From: an uncultured Collinsella sp.
Lineage (GTDB): Bacteria > Actinomycetota > Coriobacteriia > Coriobacteriales > Coriobacteriaceae
Direction of reading: 5' to 3'
DNA length: 16,249 nt
Assembly (NCBI GenBank): GCA_902492825.1
Contig: CABUMZ010000033.1
Location: 1 to 16,249, forward strand
The position numbers and the translations under genes were made by a program. The stretch's first letter is position 1, and every line of letters begins with the position of its first letter. The notes below the pieces were generated by a model. It was given only the letters and a program-made list of their open reading frames with translations, was not told the DNA's origin and did no database searches. Below are positions 1-7,919 of this stretch, in pieces.

Positions 1-1952
1 GCTTCTGCGCCACCAACCTGCGTCTGGCTTATATCGAGCAGCTCCGCTTCCTCGCGTACCGAAACCATCGAGGTGTTACGCAGATATGCCGCGCGCTCCA
101 GCAGCAATGCGTTATCGCGCATGTACGCAATCGACTCCTCGGCAAGTTTGAGCACTTGGACCGCACGGAACTTTGCATTAACCGGCCGTCCCTCTGCCAG
201 CGACTGCCAGCCTTCTAGCAACAGGCCAAACAGCTGAATCTGGTTGTCGCGCATGCGCACGGCAAAACGATCGAGCTCGTTGAATGCCGCGTCGTCGGTT
301 ACCGGCAAGCCGGAAAGGAGCCGCCGTGCCGCCAACACCATGCGCACCCAGATAGCCATCGCCTTAAGCCCACGTACGTCGAGCGCCTCCCGCACCACCG
401 TCATCTCGTCGTCGCGCTCGTCGGTTCCCGTAAACGACCCGTCAAAGAGCTCCACCAGCATGCTATCGGCCCGTATAACAATCCCCGCGATGTCGAGCTC
501 GCAGTCGTAGGCCTTGCTCGTTTTGAGCTGCTGTAGAACGCCGCCGTCATCTCCCCGCTCGGTCAGGCAGCGCTTGACCTCGATATGCGCAGACAACATA
601 TCGAGTGCGGTATGGGATGTCTCGATTTCTGGCACGGCCAGGTTCGTAGGAAGCCCAAGCCCGTTGTCCCCATAGCAAACAGCCGTCAGTGTCTGGGCCA
701 CCCTCCATGAAACAGGGTCTATTTCGCAGGCCGCCCGTTCGCCCCCGCGCTCGATAACCGATGCCATATAGCGAGCGAGCTTTGTATTGGACACGCTGAC
801 CGCTGCCAGATATACGCCAAGCGCCTCGGCAGGCGTTGGCTCTGGAGCCGGATCGTCGGCATCGATCGTGCCCAGCGCTGCTCGGCAGATATCGGCCCCG
901 TGCCCCGTCAGAGCAAGATCGACCCCATACTGCCCAGCAAGTTCAAGGACCGCATCACGGTCCAAAAAGGCGTCCGCCAGGCCCATCGCCGCATCGCATC
1001 GGCCCGCCTTAAGCAAAATCCGGGCCGCCCTCGGAACAAGTTCGGGGCGAACCTCGGCCACCAACTTACGCAAACGCAAGCGTCCGTTATCCTCCGTGCC
1101 CAGACACGTAAAACTCCGCTCGGCGGGATCCAAGCCAAAGATCGGGTAGTCGCGTACAAAGTAGGACTGGTCGACCATCGACAGCCTCATCCCACAAGCC
1201 TCGAGTTCTGCGATATTGCCCTCGCCCATCAAAATCATGAGACATGCCACGCAAAACAGCGCATTATTGTCGAGCGAAGCCAGGTCGACAAGTGCCGCGC
1301 CATATACGTTGACAATCTCGTTTTCGAGCAGACCGGCTACGTCGCCTTGGCCATACAGACCCGTCTGCAATGCCGAGACGAGCTCGGGCACACCCTGCGT
1401 GAGCTGATAAAAGTCGAGCGATGTGCTGATCGAAAACGCCGATGCCCACGCCGAATACTCATAGGCATGCACCTTGAGCATCTGCGCATTGATCTTAACC
1501 GAATCGCCCAGCCCATGAATCAGCTGACGATTTGAAGGACGGCAGGAGATAAAGACCCCTACCCCCATAGCGCGCAGGCCGCGAATCCTGTCGATGAGGT
1601 CTTCGGTATCGCGCTGATCGAGGTTTGGCACATTATCAATCGCGATAAGGGAGTGCGGTTTGTCTTTGAGTTCTTCGGTGACCACCTCGAGCTGCATAAA
1701 CACCTCGCGCCCAGTGGCGCGATCGGCCTCGATAATCCGCACGGGGCCTCGCGTCGGGTCGCATTTAACCTCATGGGTGTACTGCAGCAGCACCGAGGTC
1801 TTCCCAAACCCGTCGGGCGCATAAAGAACCACGATGCCGGCCTTTCGGCCCTTGGCGATAAGCTCATTCATCAAGCGTTCGCGTCGCACCATATAGCCTC
1901 CGCCCAGCGGCATCAGCTCGAGGTCGTCTATACTGCCCAAATCGTTTACCAT
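1..1952 (-). CDS. MalT/STAND-like ATPase regulator, N-terminal 650 codons (3' end outside window)
   Basis: The reading frame is open from an ATG at 1952 down to base 1, so about 650 residues are present and the C-terminus is missing. GAGGAG lies 5 nt before the start. Near the N-terminus is a P-loop of MalT type, APDGFGKTS (residues 45-53), followed by a Walker B-like strand, SLIAIDN (101-107, Asp106). The rest is a long region rich in Ala and Leu, as expected of the helical repeat/sensor part of STAND regulators. In this family the DNA-binding LuxR-type HTH sits at the extreme C-terminus, which would fall beyond the left edge, so membership is inferred from the P-loop and architecture only. 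Other P-loop signalling ATPases are possible. A target or ligand cannot be read from the sequence. Its own promoter should lie in 1953-2339, but I could not choose one. Confidence 0.75.
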   Translation of the reverse strand, partial: MVNDLGSIDDLELMPLGGGYMVRRERLMNELIAKGRKAGIVVLYAPDGFGKTSVLLQYTHEVKCDPTRGPVRIIEADRATGREVFMQLEVVTEELKDKPHSLIAIDNVPNLDQRDTEDLIDRIRGLRAMGVGVFISCRPSNRQLIHGLGDSVKINAQMLKVHAYEYSAWASAFSISTSLDFYQLTQGVPELVSALQTGLYGQGDVAGLLENEIVNVYGAALVDLASLDNNALFCVACLMILMGEGNIAELEACGMRLSMVDQSYFVRDYPIFGLDPAERSFTCLGTEDNGRLRLRKLVAEVRPELVPRAARILLKAGRCDAAMGLADAFLDRDAVLELAGQYGVDLALTGHGADICRAALGTIDADDPAPEPTPAEALGVYLAAVSVSNTKLARYMASVIERGGERAACEIDPVSWRVAQTLTAVCYGDNGLGLPTNLAVPEIETSHTALDMLSAHIEVKRCLTERGDDGGVLQQLKTSKAYDCELDIAGIVIRADSMLVELFDGSFTGTDERDDEMTVVREALDVRGLKAMAIWVRMVLAARRLLSGLPVTDDAAFNELDRFAVRMRDNQIQLFGLLLEGWQSLAEGRPVNAKFRAVQVLKLAEESIAYMRDNALLLERAAYLRNTSMVSVREEAELLDISQTQVGGAE

Positions 1953-2339
1953 GCCCGCTCCTCAACTCGACCGTATGGACACTGTAACCGCAAGACCATA
2001 CAAGCCGCGCTATGAATAGAGCGACCTTGTGTTTTAGGTTGTCTTTTGGTACGCAAGCGGCAAGTTTTTGTACAGCGAGGGCCGATTGTTATTAATCCCC
2101 CGACTAATCGGTCTTTAAGCAGGTAAATGGCTTGTCAGCTTGTCCCATCTAAGCGGCAGTGTAACGCAAATGAACAAGGTTCAGCCATGTCATTCAACTC
2201 GCCTAGCACCCGCTACCGTCTACGACCTTTTAGTGGCATTTTTGCATAGAATCTGGTAAGGAATGAATCAAACTGTTGGGCATCCGGCATTCGTCAAGCT
2301 TGCGGCAAGATTTTGGTCAAGTGAGCGGAAAGGGATAGC
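1953..2339. other. Intergenic region with no gene seen
   Basis: This stretch of about 390 bases separates the regulator from the nagB terminator. It is more AT-rich than the flanking genes and should carry the regulator's minus-strand promoter. Several TTGACN or TTGNNN hexamers occur (for example minus-strand TTGACG near 2295), but none has a convincing -10 at 16-18 bp. No RNA fold, repeat or credible small ORF was recognised. Confidence 0.5.
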
Positions 2340-2367
2340 AAAAAGGCCCCCGCAAAGCGGAGGCCTT
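2340..2367 (-). terminator. Rho-independent terminator of nagB
   Basis: On the minus strand, GGCCTCCGC, a TTT loop and GCGGGGGCC form a 9-bp stem (one G-T pair) followed by TTTTT. It starts about 30 nt after the nagB stop codon. Confidence 0.88.
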
Positions 2368-2399
2368 AGGCAAGGCTATGTCGAGGTGCAGGATTCGCG

Positions 2400-3128
2400 C
2401 TACTCGCAGAGCGAAAGGGCGGCCTCGTCGGCAACGACAACGCAGTTGGTGTGCAGCTGCAGGATCGAAGCCGGGCACGCGGGCGTAACCGGACCGTAGC
2501 ACATGTCATGCACGGCCTGAGCCTTGGCCTCGCCGTTGGCGACGACCAGGATCATGCGGGCATACATGATGGTCTGGGTACCCATGGTGTAGGCCTGACG
2601 GGGAACGTCGTCGATGCTGTCGAACAGGCGGCTGTTGGCCTGAATGGTGCTCTCGGTGAGGTCGACGCAGTGCGTGCCCTTGGAGAAGTGGTCATCGGGC
2701 TCGTTGAAACCGATGTGGCCGTTGTTGCCAATGCCGAGCAGCTGCAGATCCGGGTAACCGGCGGCGGCGACGATCTTGTCGTACTCAGAGCAGGCAGCGG
2801 CGGCATCGGGGTTGGAACCGTCGGGCACATGCGTGTTGTTCAGGTCGATGTTGATGTGATCGAAGAAGTTCTCACGCATAAAGTAGTGATAGCTCTGGGG
2901 ATCGTCGTGCGAAAGGCCGCGATACTCGTCCAGGTTGCATGTGCTGACCTCGGCAAAGTCGACGTCGCCCTTCTCGTACCAAGCAGCGAGCTGCTTGTAG
3001 GCACCGATCGGGGTGGAGCCGGTGGCAAGGCCCAGCACACAGTCGGGCTTGAGGATAACCTGCGCCGAGATGATATTGGCGGCCTTGCGGCTCATATCCT
3101 CGTAGTCTTTAGCTTTAATGATCTTCAT
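2400..3128 (-). CDS. nagB: Glucosamine-6-phosphate deaminase
   Basis: A cytosolic enzyme that converts glucosamine 6-phosphate to fructose 6-phosphate plus ammonia, the last step of amino-sugar catabolism. The 242-aa product starting MKIIKAKDYEDM matches the short Bacillus-type NagB rather than the 266-aa E. coli form. Visible family motifs are LGLATGSTP (phosphate/substrate loop), NLDEYRGL (with the catalytic Asp of the DEY motif), GIGNNGHIGFNEP (catalytic His and Glu) and ANSRLFD. The second Asn of GNNGHI replaces the Asp of E. coli NagB, as I recall for the Bacillus-type enzymes. The frame extends 26 codons further upstream, but the ATG at 3128 is preferred because AAAGGA precedes it at good spacing and the homologous N-terminus begins there. 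It lies downstream of crr on the same strand and ends in a strong terminator. GlmM, also in this block, draws on the same GlcN-6-P pool. Confidence 0.95.
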   Translation of the reverse strand: MKIIKAKDYEDMSRKAANIISAQVILKPDCVLGLATGSTPIGAYKQLAAWYEKGDVDFAEVSTCNLDEYRGLSHDDPQSYHYFMRENFFDHINIDLNNTHVPDGSNPDAAAACSEYDKIVAAAGYPDLQLLGIGNNGHIGFNEPDDHFSKGTHCVDLTESTIQANSRLFDSIDDVPRQAYTMGTQTIMYARMILVVANGEAKAQAVHDMCYGPVTPACPASILQLHTNCVVVADEAALSLCE

Positions 3129-3378
3129 TACGCGTCCTTTCTCGTACAAGAGAGGCAAGGCTCCCCTTACAAGCACTTGCCCGCGGCCCGCGTCGGCCGC
3201 AACCAACGTGTGCGGCCACCAGGGCGAGGTCGCGTAATGTATGTGTCTCGTGTCTAGCCGCGTCGAGGCCCCTGCCCGTCCACGGTGACCCGAAGCCTTT
3301 TAGCTTCGGACAAATCCCATCTTGCCACGGAGGGCGTCCTCTTTCAAGGGCGCCCTCCGTAAACGTGTTTGAATTGTA
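3129..3378 (-). promoter_or_regulatory. Long hairpin-rich leader of nagB with a candidate -10
   Basis: A TACAAT hexamer (minus strand, 3373-3378) lies just after crr and could act as a -10, although no good -35 is visible. RNA from there to nagB would carry about 240 nt of leader with three clear hairpins: a 10-bp perfect stem (3327-3336/3351-3360), CCGAAGC-loop-GCTTCGG (3290-3296/3303-3309) and GGCCGCA-loop-TGCGGCC (3195-3201/3211-3217). None is followed by a U-tract, so they do not look like simple terminators. I recognise no known riboswitch class. Confidence 0.35.
3327..3360 (-). other. Strong GC-rich hairpin between crr and nagB
   Basis: ACGGAGGGCG pairs perfectly with CGCCCTCCGT, and the stem can extend by three more pairs (one G-T) around an 8-nt loop. 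It has no U-tract on either strand. It may terminate or attenuate crr transcription, protect the crr 3' end, or form the first stem of the nagB leader. Confidence 0.5.
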
Positions 3379-3400
3379 GGCTAATGGCCACGCGCACTTG

Positions 3401-3898
3401 CTAGCGCTCGCGAGCAACGATGAGCTGGTCCATCTCTTCGACATGCACGCCAACGGAGCCCTTGATGCTCGAGAACTCAACAGAGTTGCACACCAAGATG
3501 GGAACCGTCACATCGTAGCCCTCGGCAGCAATTGCCTCGCGATCGAACTCAATGAGCACATCGCCCTTGTGGACGATGTCACCCACTTGCGCATGTACGG
3601 TAAAGTGCTTGCCCTCAAGCCGAACAGTGTCCAAACCAACGTGGATGAGCACGTCCAAGCCATCGACCGTGTTAAGCGCAACAGCGTGTCCCGTAGGAAA
3701 AATGGCCTCGACCTTGGCATCAGCCGGTGCAATCACACGCGTGCCGGTAGGCTGAATCGCCACGCCCTGGCCCAAAAGGCCGGTGGCAAATGTCTGGTCG
3801 TTTACCTCGGAAAGCGGAATGACGTCGCCCGAGATGGGAGCATCCAGCGTAAGGACTCGACCACGCATACCAAAAGACCTTAGGACTTTAGTGAACAT
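3401..3898 (-). CDS. crr: PTS glucose-type EIIA protein (free-standing IIA)
   Basis: A soluble phosphocarrier that passes phosphate from HPr to a sugar-specific EIIB; in many bacteria it also signals sugar status. The 165-aa product is close to the 169 aa of E. coli Crr. Family landmarks are the APISGDVIPL strand (residues 20-29), GHAVAL (His71) and VLIHVGLDTV, whose His86 matches the phosphorylated histidine of the family. No EIIB or EIIC domain is attached, so it must serve separately encoded permeases. The start at 3898 (MFTKVLRSFG) has AGGGGG upstream; an extension of seven codons is open but poorly supported. The gap to glmM is 71 bp and could hold a weak promoter (TGGTCA, 17-18 bp, TAAACT). 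It lies between glmM and nagB, which suggests a GlcNAc or glucosamine-type substrate, but that is inference. Confidence 0.92.
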   Translation of the reverse strand: MFTKVLRSFGMRGRVLTLDAPISGDVIPLSEVNDQTFATGLLGQGVAIQPTGTRVIAPADAKVEAIFPTGHAVALNTVDGLDVLIHVGLDTVRLEGKHFTVHAQVGDIVHKGDVLIEFDREAIAAEGYDVTVPILVCNSVEFSSIKGSVGVHVEEMDQLIVARER

Positions 3899-3969
3899 GC
3901 TCCCCCTCGGACATACCAATCGACCAAAATAGCCTTAACAGTTTACCACTTGGCACTCGTTTTTGACCA

Positions 3970-5307
3970 TTAGGGAAGTTCGCGCTTGACAACCTCGACG
4001 ATGTCGTCAACAACGCGCTGGGTCAGCTCGTGCGTCTCGGCCTCGGCCATAACGCGGACCAGCGGCTCGGTACCGCTCGGGCGCACCAAGATGCGGCCGC
4101 GACCATTGAGCTCCTTCTCGGCAGCAGCGACGGCATCCCAGATGGGCTGGCAATCATCCAGACCAGCCTTGTTGTCGGAATGAACGTTGACGAGCACCTG
4201 CGGGTACTTCTTCATGATGCCGGCAAGATCGGTAAGGGTACGACCGGTGCGCTTGAGCACGGCCAGCAGCTGCAGAGCCGTCACCAGGCCGTCACCGGTG
4301 GTGTTGTGCTCCAGGAAGATGATGTGGCCGGACTGTTCGCCGCCGATGACGGCGCCGTCCGCGAGCATACGCTCAAGAACATAGCGGTCGCCCACGGCAG
4401 TCTGGACCATCTCAAAGCCCTGCTCCTTCATAGCGATGGAGAAGCCCAGGTTGCACATGACGGTCGAGACGATCTCGGAGTTGGCGAGCTTGCCGCGGGC
4501 AGCCAGGTCGGAGCCGCAGATGGCCAGGATGTAGTCACCATCGATCTCGTTGCCCTCGCTGTCCACGAACAGCACGCGATCGGCGTCGCCGTCGTGGGCC
4601 AGGCCGATATCGGCGTGGGTGCGCAGCACGAGCTCGCGCAGAGGCTCGAGGTGCGTAGAGCCGCACTCGACATTGATGTCGGTGCCGCAGTAATCGGTGT
4701 TGATGGCATGGACCGTGGCACCCAGGCGCTGCAGCGCGGCGGGCGTAGTCTGGCAGGAAGCACCGTGACCGCAGTCGACGGCAACGACCAGGCCATCGAG
4801 CCTCAGGCCATCAAGCGTATCGATGGCGTGGTCGACGTATGCCTTGCGGGCGTCTTTCATCTTGATGATGTGGCCCACGCCGGCACCGGTCGGCAGCGTG
4901 TCGGCAGCCATGGCTTCCTCGGACATGACCCAGGCGCTGATTTCCTCCTCGACCGCGTCGGGAAGCTTCATACCCTTGCGGCTAAAGAACTTGATGCCGT
5001 TGAACTCCGGCGGATTATGCGAAGCAGAGATGACGATGCCGCCATCGAGCTCGTTCTGGACGGTGAGCAGCGCCACGGCAGGCGTGGGGATGACGCCGCA
5101 GCAGTGCGGACGGCCGCCCTCGGCCATGATGCCGGCAGTCAGAGCGCTCTCGAGCATGGTGCCCGAAAGACGCGTATCGCGGCCGATGCAGATGTCTGGG
5201 CCAAGGAACTTGGTCGCCGCGCGGCCCAGGCGAAACGCGAGGTCGCACGAGAGGTCGGCGTTGGCGACGCCACGGACGCCATCGGTACCGAAGATGTTCT
5301 GGGGCAT
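3970..5307 (-). CDS. glmM: Phosphoglucosamine mutase
   Basis: A cytosolic enzyme interconverting glucosamine 6-phosphate and glucosamine 1-phosphate, committing amino sugar to UDP-GlcNAc and peptidoglycan. The 445-aa length is typical. The four domains show their expected motifs: N-terminal FGTDGVRG (6-13), the phosphoserine loop ISASHNP (Ser96), the metal-binding DGDADR (239-244), the sugar-recognition loop GGEQSGH (322-328) and the C-terminal phosphate loop RPSGTEP (409-415). The start is fixed by AAGGAG 8 nt upstream and by the canonical N-terminus just before the FGTDG motif. It follows the rpsI terminator, so it needs its own promoter; a TATATC -10-like box at 5332-5337 (minus strand) with a poor -35 is the only candidate seen. 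Confidence 0.97.
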   Translation of the reverse strand: MPQNIFGTDGVRGVANADLSCDLAFRLGRAATKFLGPDICIGRDTRLSGTMLESALTAGIMAEGGRPHCCGVIPTPAVALLTVQNELDGGIVISASHNPPEFNGIKFFSRKGMKLPDAVEEEISAWVMSEEAMAADTLPTGAGVGHIIKMKDARKAYVDHAIDTLDGLRLDGLVVAVDCGHGASCQTTPAALQRLGATVHAINTDYCGTDINVECGSTHLEPLRELVLRTHADIGLAHDGDADRVLFVDSEGNEIDGDYILAICGSDLAARGKLANSEIVSTVMCNLGFSIAMKEQGFEMVQTAVGDRYVLERMLADGAVIGGEQSGHIIFLEHNTTGDGLVTALQLLAVLKRTGRTLTDLAGIMKKYPQVLVNVHSDNKAGLDDCQPIWDAVAAAEKELNGRGRILVRPSGTEPLVRVMAEAETHELTQRVVDDIVEVVKRELP

Positions 5308-5355
5308 AGGATCGCTCCTTCCCTAGCAGGCGATATACAACCGCCCACCCTAGTC

Positions 5356-5400
5356 GAAAAAGAAAAGCGGGACCCGCCGAGGAATCGGCAGGCCCCGCTT
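5356..5400 (-). terminator. Rho-independent terminator of the rplM-rpsI operon
   Basis: On the minus strand a 16-bp stem (two mismatches) beginning AAGCGGGG and closed by a short TTCC loop ends in CCCGCTT and runs into TTTTCTTTTTC. It begins 30 nt after the rpsI stop. Confidence 0.9.
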
Positions 5401-5430
5401 GTACATTGTATCTCGTAAGGAGATAAAACC

Positions 5431-5826
<396 letters not shown>

Positions 5827-5828
5827 CT

Positions 5829-6272
5829 TTAAGCCTCCAGCTCAATCTTCGTGGGGTTCTGGGCAGCATGCGGATGCTCGGCACCAGCGTAGACCTTAAG
5901 CTTGGTCATCTGGGCACGGCCGAGGGTGGTCTTGGGCAGCATACCGCGAACGGCGCGCTCGATAACCTTCTCCGGGTGCTTCTCCATAGCCTGGCGGAAG
6001 CTCTCAGCCTTGAGGCCGCCGTTGTAGCCGCTGTGGCGATAATAGGTCTTCGTGTCGGCCTTGTTACCGGTAAGCTGGACCTTATCGGCGTTGATGACGA
6101 CAACGAAGTCGCCGCAGTCGCTGTTGGGCGTGAACTGGGGCTTGTTCTTACCGCGCAGGATCATTGCGATCTGGGTGGCAAGACGGCCCAGGACAGCACC
6201 ATCGGCGTCGACGAGAACCCAGTTGCGCTGGACCTCGCCCTGCTTGGCGTAGTGAGTCGATTTCGAAATCAC
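5829..6272 (-). CDS. rplM: 50S ribosomal protein L13
   Basis: An early-assembling large-subunit protein. The 147-aa product shows the L13 pattern: RNWVLVDADGAVLGRLAT (16-33), LRGKNKPQFTPNSDCGDFVVVINA, the YYRHSGYNGGLK segment and RGMLPKTTLGR near the C-terminus. The start codon is GTG at 6272, preceded by GGAGGAG at 6-nt spacing. An upstream ATG at the Shine-Dalgarno itself is out of frame and closes after five codons. It is first in the rplM-rpsI operon. Confidence 0.98.
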   Translation of the reverse strand: MISKSTHYAKQGEVQRNWVLVDADGAVLGRLATQIAMILRGKNKPQFTPNSDCGDFVVVINADKVQLTGNKADTKTYYRHSGYNGGLKAESFRQAMEKHPEKVIERAVRGMLPKTTLGRAQMTKLKVYAGAEHPHAAQNPTKIELEA

Positions 6273-6338
6273 TTAGACTCCTCCATGTACAGTACGTGTT
6301 GTTACAGAGATTCACGGGGCTCTGCAAGTAACCCGTCC

Positions 6339-6366
6339 ATATTACCCCGCTCGCCGCCCGAGTCAA
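6339..6366 (-). promoter_or_regulatory. Promoter of rplM-rpsI
   Basis: TTGACT (6361-6366) and TAATAT (6339-6344) are separated by 16 bp of very GC-rich spacer on the minus strand. The start point would fall near 6332, giving a leader of about 60 nt before the GTG start. Confidence 0.7.
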
Positions 6367-6429
6367 CAGGTATTTTGGCTCCGACCAGAGTTTCTGCACA
6401 TGTCATCCACGAGCCGTGACGTTGCAGCG

Positions 6430-7308
6430 CTAGCGCTCAACAAACTCCTGGATCTCCGCGAGCAAACGCTTTGCCTCCTGGCGACCCTGAATATACAGGT
6501 CCAAAAGCTTTGCCGGATCATGCTCGACATGGCCGACCTCGACCGGCTTTTGCGGAGCGATGACCAGCGCGCGGCCCTCGCGCTCATACTTCCACAGGTG
6601 CATGCGCTGGAGGTTATAGCGGTCGTGGCGCGTCTCGATAGCCTCGAGCAGGTAGGGGTAGTCGGCATAGCGGGCGCGCGCGGCAGGCATAAACTCGTAG
6701 GGCTTTTTCTCGTACAAGCGGTCCTGCGTGACAATGACAACCGCGCGCTCGAAGCCGGCCTCCTCCAGCACATGCTCGATAGGAACCGAATCGGCTACGC
6801 CGCCGTCGACGTATTTGTGCCCGTCAATCTCGACCGGCGGCGTCACCAGCGGCAACGAGGTCGAGGCACGCACGGCGTCGAGGTCGAGCACGGCGCTTTT
6901 GACCGGCAGGTATGCGGCAGTTCCAAAGAGCATGTCCGTCGCGACGGCGTACATCTCGATGGGGCTCGCGTCGAACGCCTCGTTGTCAAAGGGATCCAGG
7001 CGGTCCTGGATATCGTTGAAGATAAAGTCGTAACCCACGATGGAGCCCGTGGATGCGAAGGATGCGGCACCCATGTAGCGGTTGTCATTGCAGAAGGTCA
7101 GGTTGATGCGATTGACGCGACCGATCTGGTGTGACTTGTAGTTGACGCCGTTGAGCGCACCGGCCGATACGCCATATACCGCCGGAATTTCGACACCGGC
7201 CTCCATGAGAACGTCGAGCACGCCGGCGGTAAACTGCCCACGAAAACTGCCACCCTCCAAGACGAGCGCGACCTTGCCGACATTCTTTGCCTTATCTTCT
7301 GCAGTCAT
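6430..7308 (-). CDS. Patatin-like phospholipase / serine hydrolase
   Basis: A predicted lipid acyl hydrolase with a Ser-Asp dyad. The 292-aa product opens with the oxyanion loop GGSFRG (19-24), then the nucleophile elbow GVSAG (Ser48), and later the catalytic DGG (Asp168) in KYVDGGVADSVP. This arrangement and length resemble bacterial YjjU-type patatins; the substrate is not known. No signal peptide or membrane helix is evident, so it is probably cytosolic. AGGAGG lies 6 nt before the ATG at 7308. It is a single gene between the rplM promoter and a repeat array; no clear terminator or promoter of its own was found. Confidence 0.93.
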   Translation of the reverse strand: MTAEDKAKNVGKVALVLEGGSFRGQFTAGVLDVLMEAGVEIPAVYGVSAGALNGVNYKSHQIGRVNRINLTFCNDNRYMGAASFASTGSIVGYDFIFNDIQDRLDPFDNEAFDASPIEMYAVATDMLFGTAAYLPVKSAVLDLDAVRASTSLPLVTPPVEIDGHKYVDGGVADSVPIEHVLEEAGFERAVVIVTQDRLYEKKPYEFMPAARARYADYPYLLEAIETRHDRYNLQRMHLWKYEREGRALVIAPQKPVEVGHVEHDPAKLLDLYIQGRQEAKRLLAEIQEFVER

Positions 7309-7393
7309 ATTGACCTCCTGCGATTGCGTTTTGGCTTTCTTCTACCCAGTTTTGGAATGGAGGGCGCGCAGGTTTTTCGAGGCGGCAGGTGAA

Positions 7394-7641
7394 GCGGAAA
7401 GCGCGTCCCAGTTTGAGGCGGGATTCCGGGATGCGCTTTCCGCTTGGACCGTCATTGGGAAAGCGCGACCCGTTCTGAGCGCGGATTCCGGGATGCAGTT
7501 TCCGCTTGAGGCGTCTTCCGGAAAATGAATCCCATTCCGAGCGTCGATTCCGGGATGCAGTTTCCGCTTGAAACGTCATCCGGAAACCGCATCCCAGTCT
7601 GAACCGGAATTCTGGGATGGATTTTCCGCCTGGGGCGACGT
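7394..7641. repeat. Four tandem 62-bp palindromic repeats
   Basis: The core gattccgggatgc recurs at 7422, 7484, 7546 and (diverged) 7608, exactly 62 bp apart. Units are 7394-7455, 7456-7517, 7518-7579 and 7580-7641. Each unit is a long hairpin: in unit 1 a 16-bp stem with one G-T pair (7394-7409/7428-7443) and an 18-nt loop. In units 2-4 the arms are degenerate, but the outer GGAAA/TTTCC and, in units 3 and 4, the inner ATCCC/GGGAT pairings remain. Since 62 is not a multiple of 3, the array is not a coding repeat. It lies upstream of the patatin gene and downstream of ssrA. Confidence 0.85.
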
Positions 7642-7704
7642 TGATGCGGGGCATGGCAGGCTGCAGTCCGATCGGCATCGCATCTGCATAGGGCTGAGGC
7701 TTTG

Positions 7705-7836
7705 CGCGGAGAATCCGCGTATTTGCTTCGCAAATACGCACCGGCTTCGGCCGGCTGCCGCCGCCCTCGCCCGCGGGCTACAAACGCTTCGCGTTTGCTT
7801 AACGCTCGCGCCCTGCACAGAGTTCGATTCTCCGCG
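7705..7836. repeat. Hairpin cluster bounded by 11-bp inverted repeats matching the tmRNA 3' end
   Basis: CGCGGAGAATC at 7705-7715 and its inverse at 7826-7836 enclose a run of compact hairpins: GCGTATTTGC-TTC-GCAAATACGC (7717-7739), CCGGC-TTCG-GCCGG (7741-7754) and CAAACGC-TTC-GCGTTTG (7781-7797). The same 11 bp occurs in the ssrA 3' end (7903-7913). It could be a small non-autonomous mobile element or a structured RNA. No coding content was seen. Confidence 0.5.
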
Positions 7837-7919
7837 GTACGGGCTAGAAATAAAAAGGCAGGTAGATACGAATATCTACCTGCCTGTAACTATTGGTGGA
7901 GGCGCGGAGAATCGAACTC
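7820..7919. repeat. 17-bp inverted repeat pairing with the tmRNA T-arm
   Basis: GAGTTCGATTCTCCGCG (plus strand, 7820-7836) is an exact copy, in opposite orientation, of the T-loop and 3' stem of ssrA (7903-7919 on the complementary strand). The two copies flank the ssrA terminator. Confidence 0.85.
7850..7885 (-). terminator. Rho-independent terminator of ssrA
   Basis: On the minus strand a perfect 13-bp stem beginning AGGCAGG and closed by a TTCG tetraloop (7856-7885) is followed by TTTTATTT. It begins 9 nt after the tmRNA CCA end. Confidence 0.95.

Noticed and set aside
2263..2499. Plus-strand 78-aa ORF beginning after AAGGA
   Set aside because: It reads through the nagB terminator and into nagB antisense; composition is not protein-like.
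2451..3257. Long plus-strand ORF (268 aa) opposite nagB
   Set aside because: It mirrors the nagB codon pattern and matches no family, while the minus strand has intact NagB motifs.
3129..3378. glmS-type ribozyme or known riboswitch before nagB
   Set aside because: None of the conserved core sequences I know for these classes was found.
4030..5418. Plus-strand ORF of 462 aa opposite glmM
   Set aside because: An antisense frame in GC-rich DNA: rich in Gly/His/Val without domains, while glmM is complete on the other strand.
7394..7641. CRISPR array
   Set aside because: The units abut with no unique spacers, they diverge, and each unit is a long palindrome; there are no cas genes.
7292..7741. 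Minus-strand ORF of 149 aa through the 62-bp repeats
   Set aside because: The repeat period is not a multiple of three, the frame overlaps the patatin start, and there is no ribosome site.
7705..7919. Integrated element with attL/attR at ssrA
   Set aside because: The long match is inverted rather than direct, the direct match is only about 12 bp, and no integrase is in the window.
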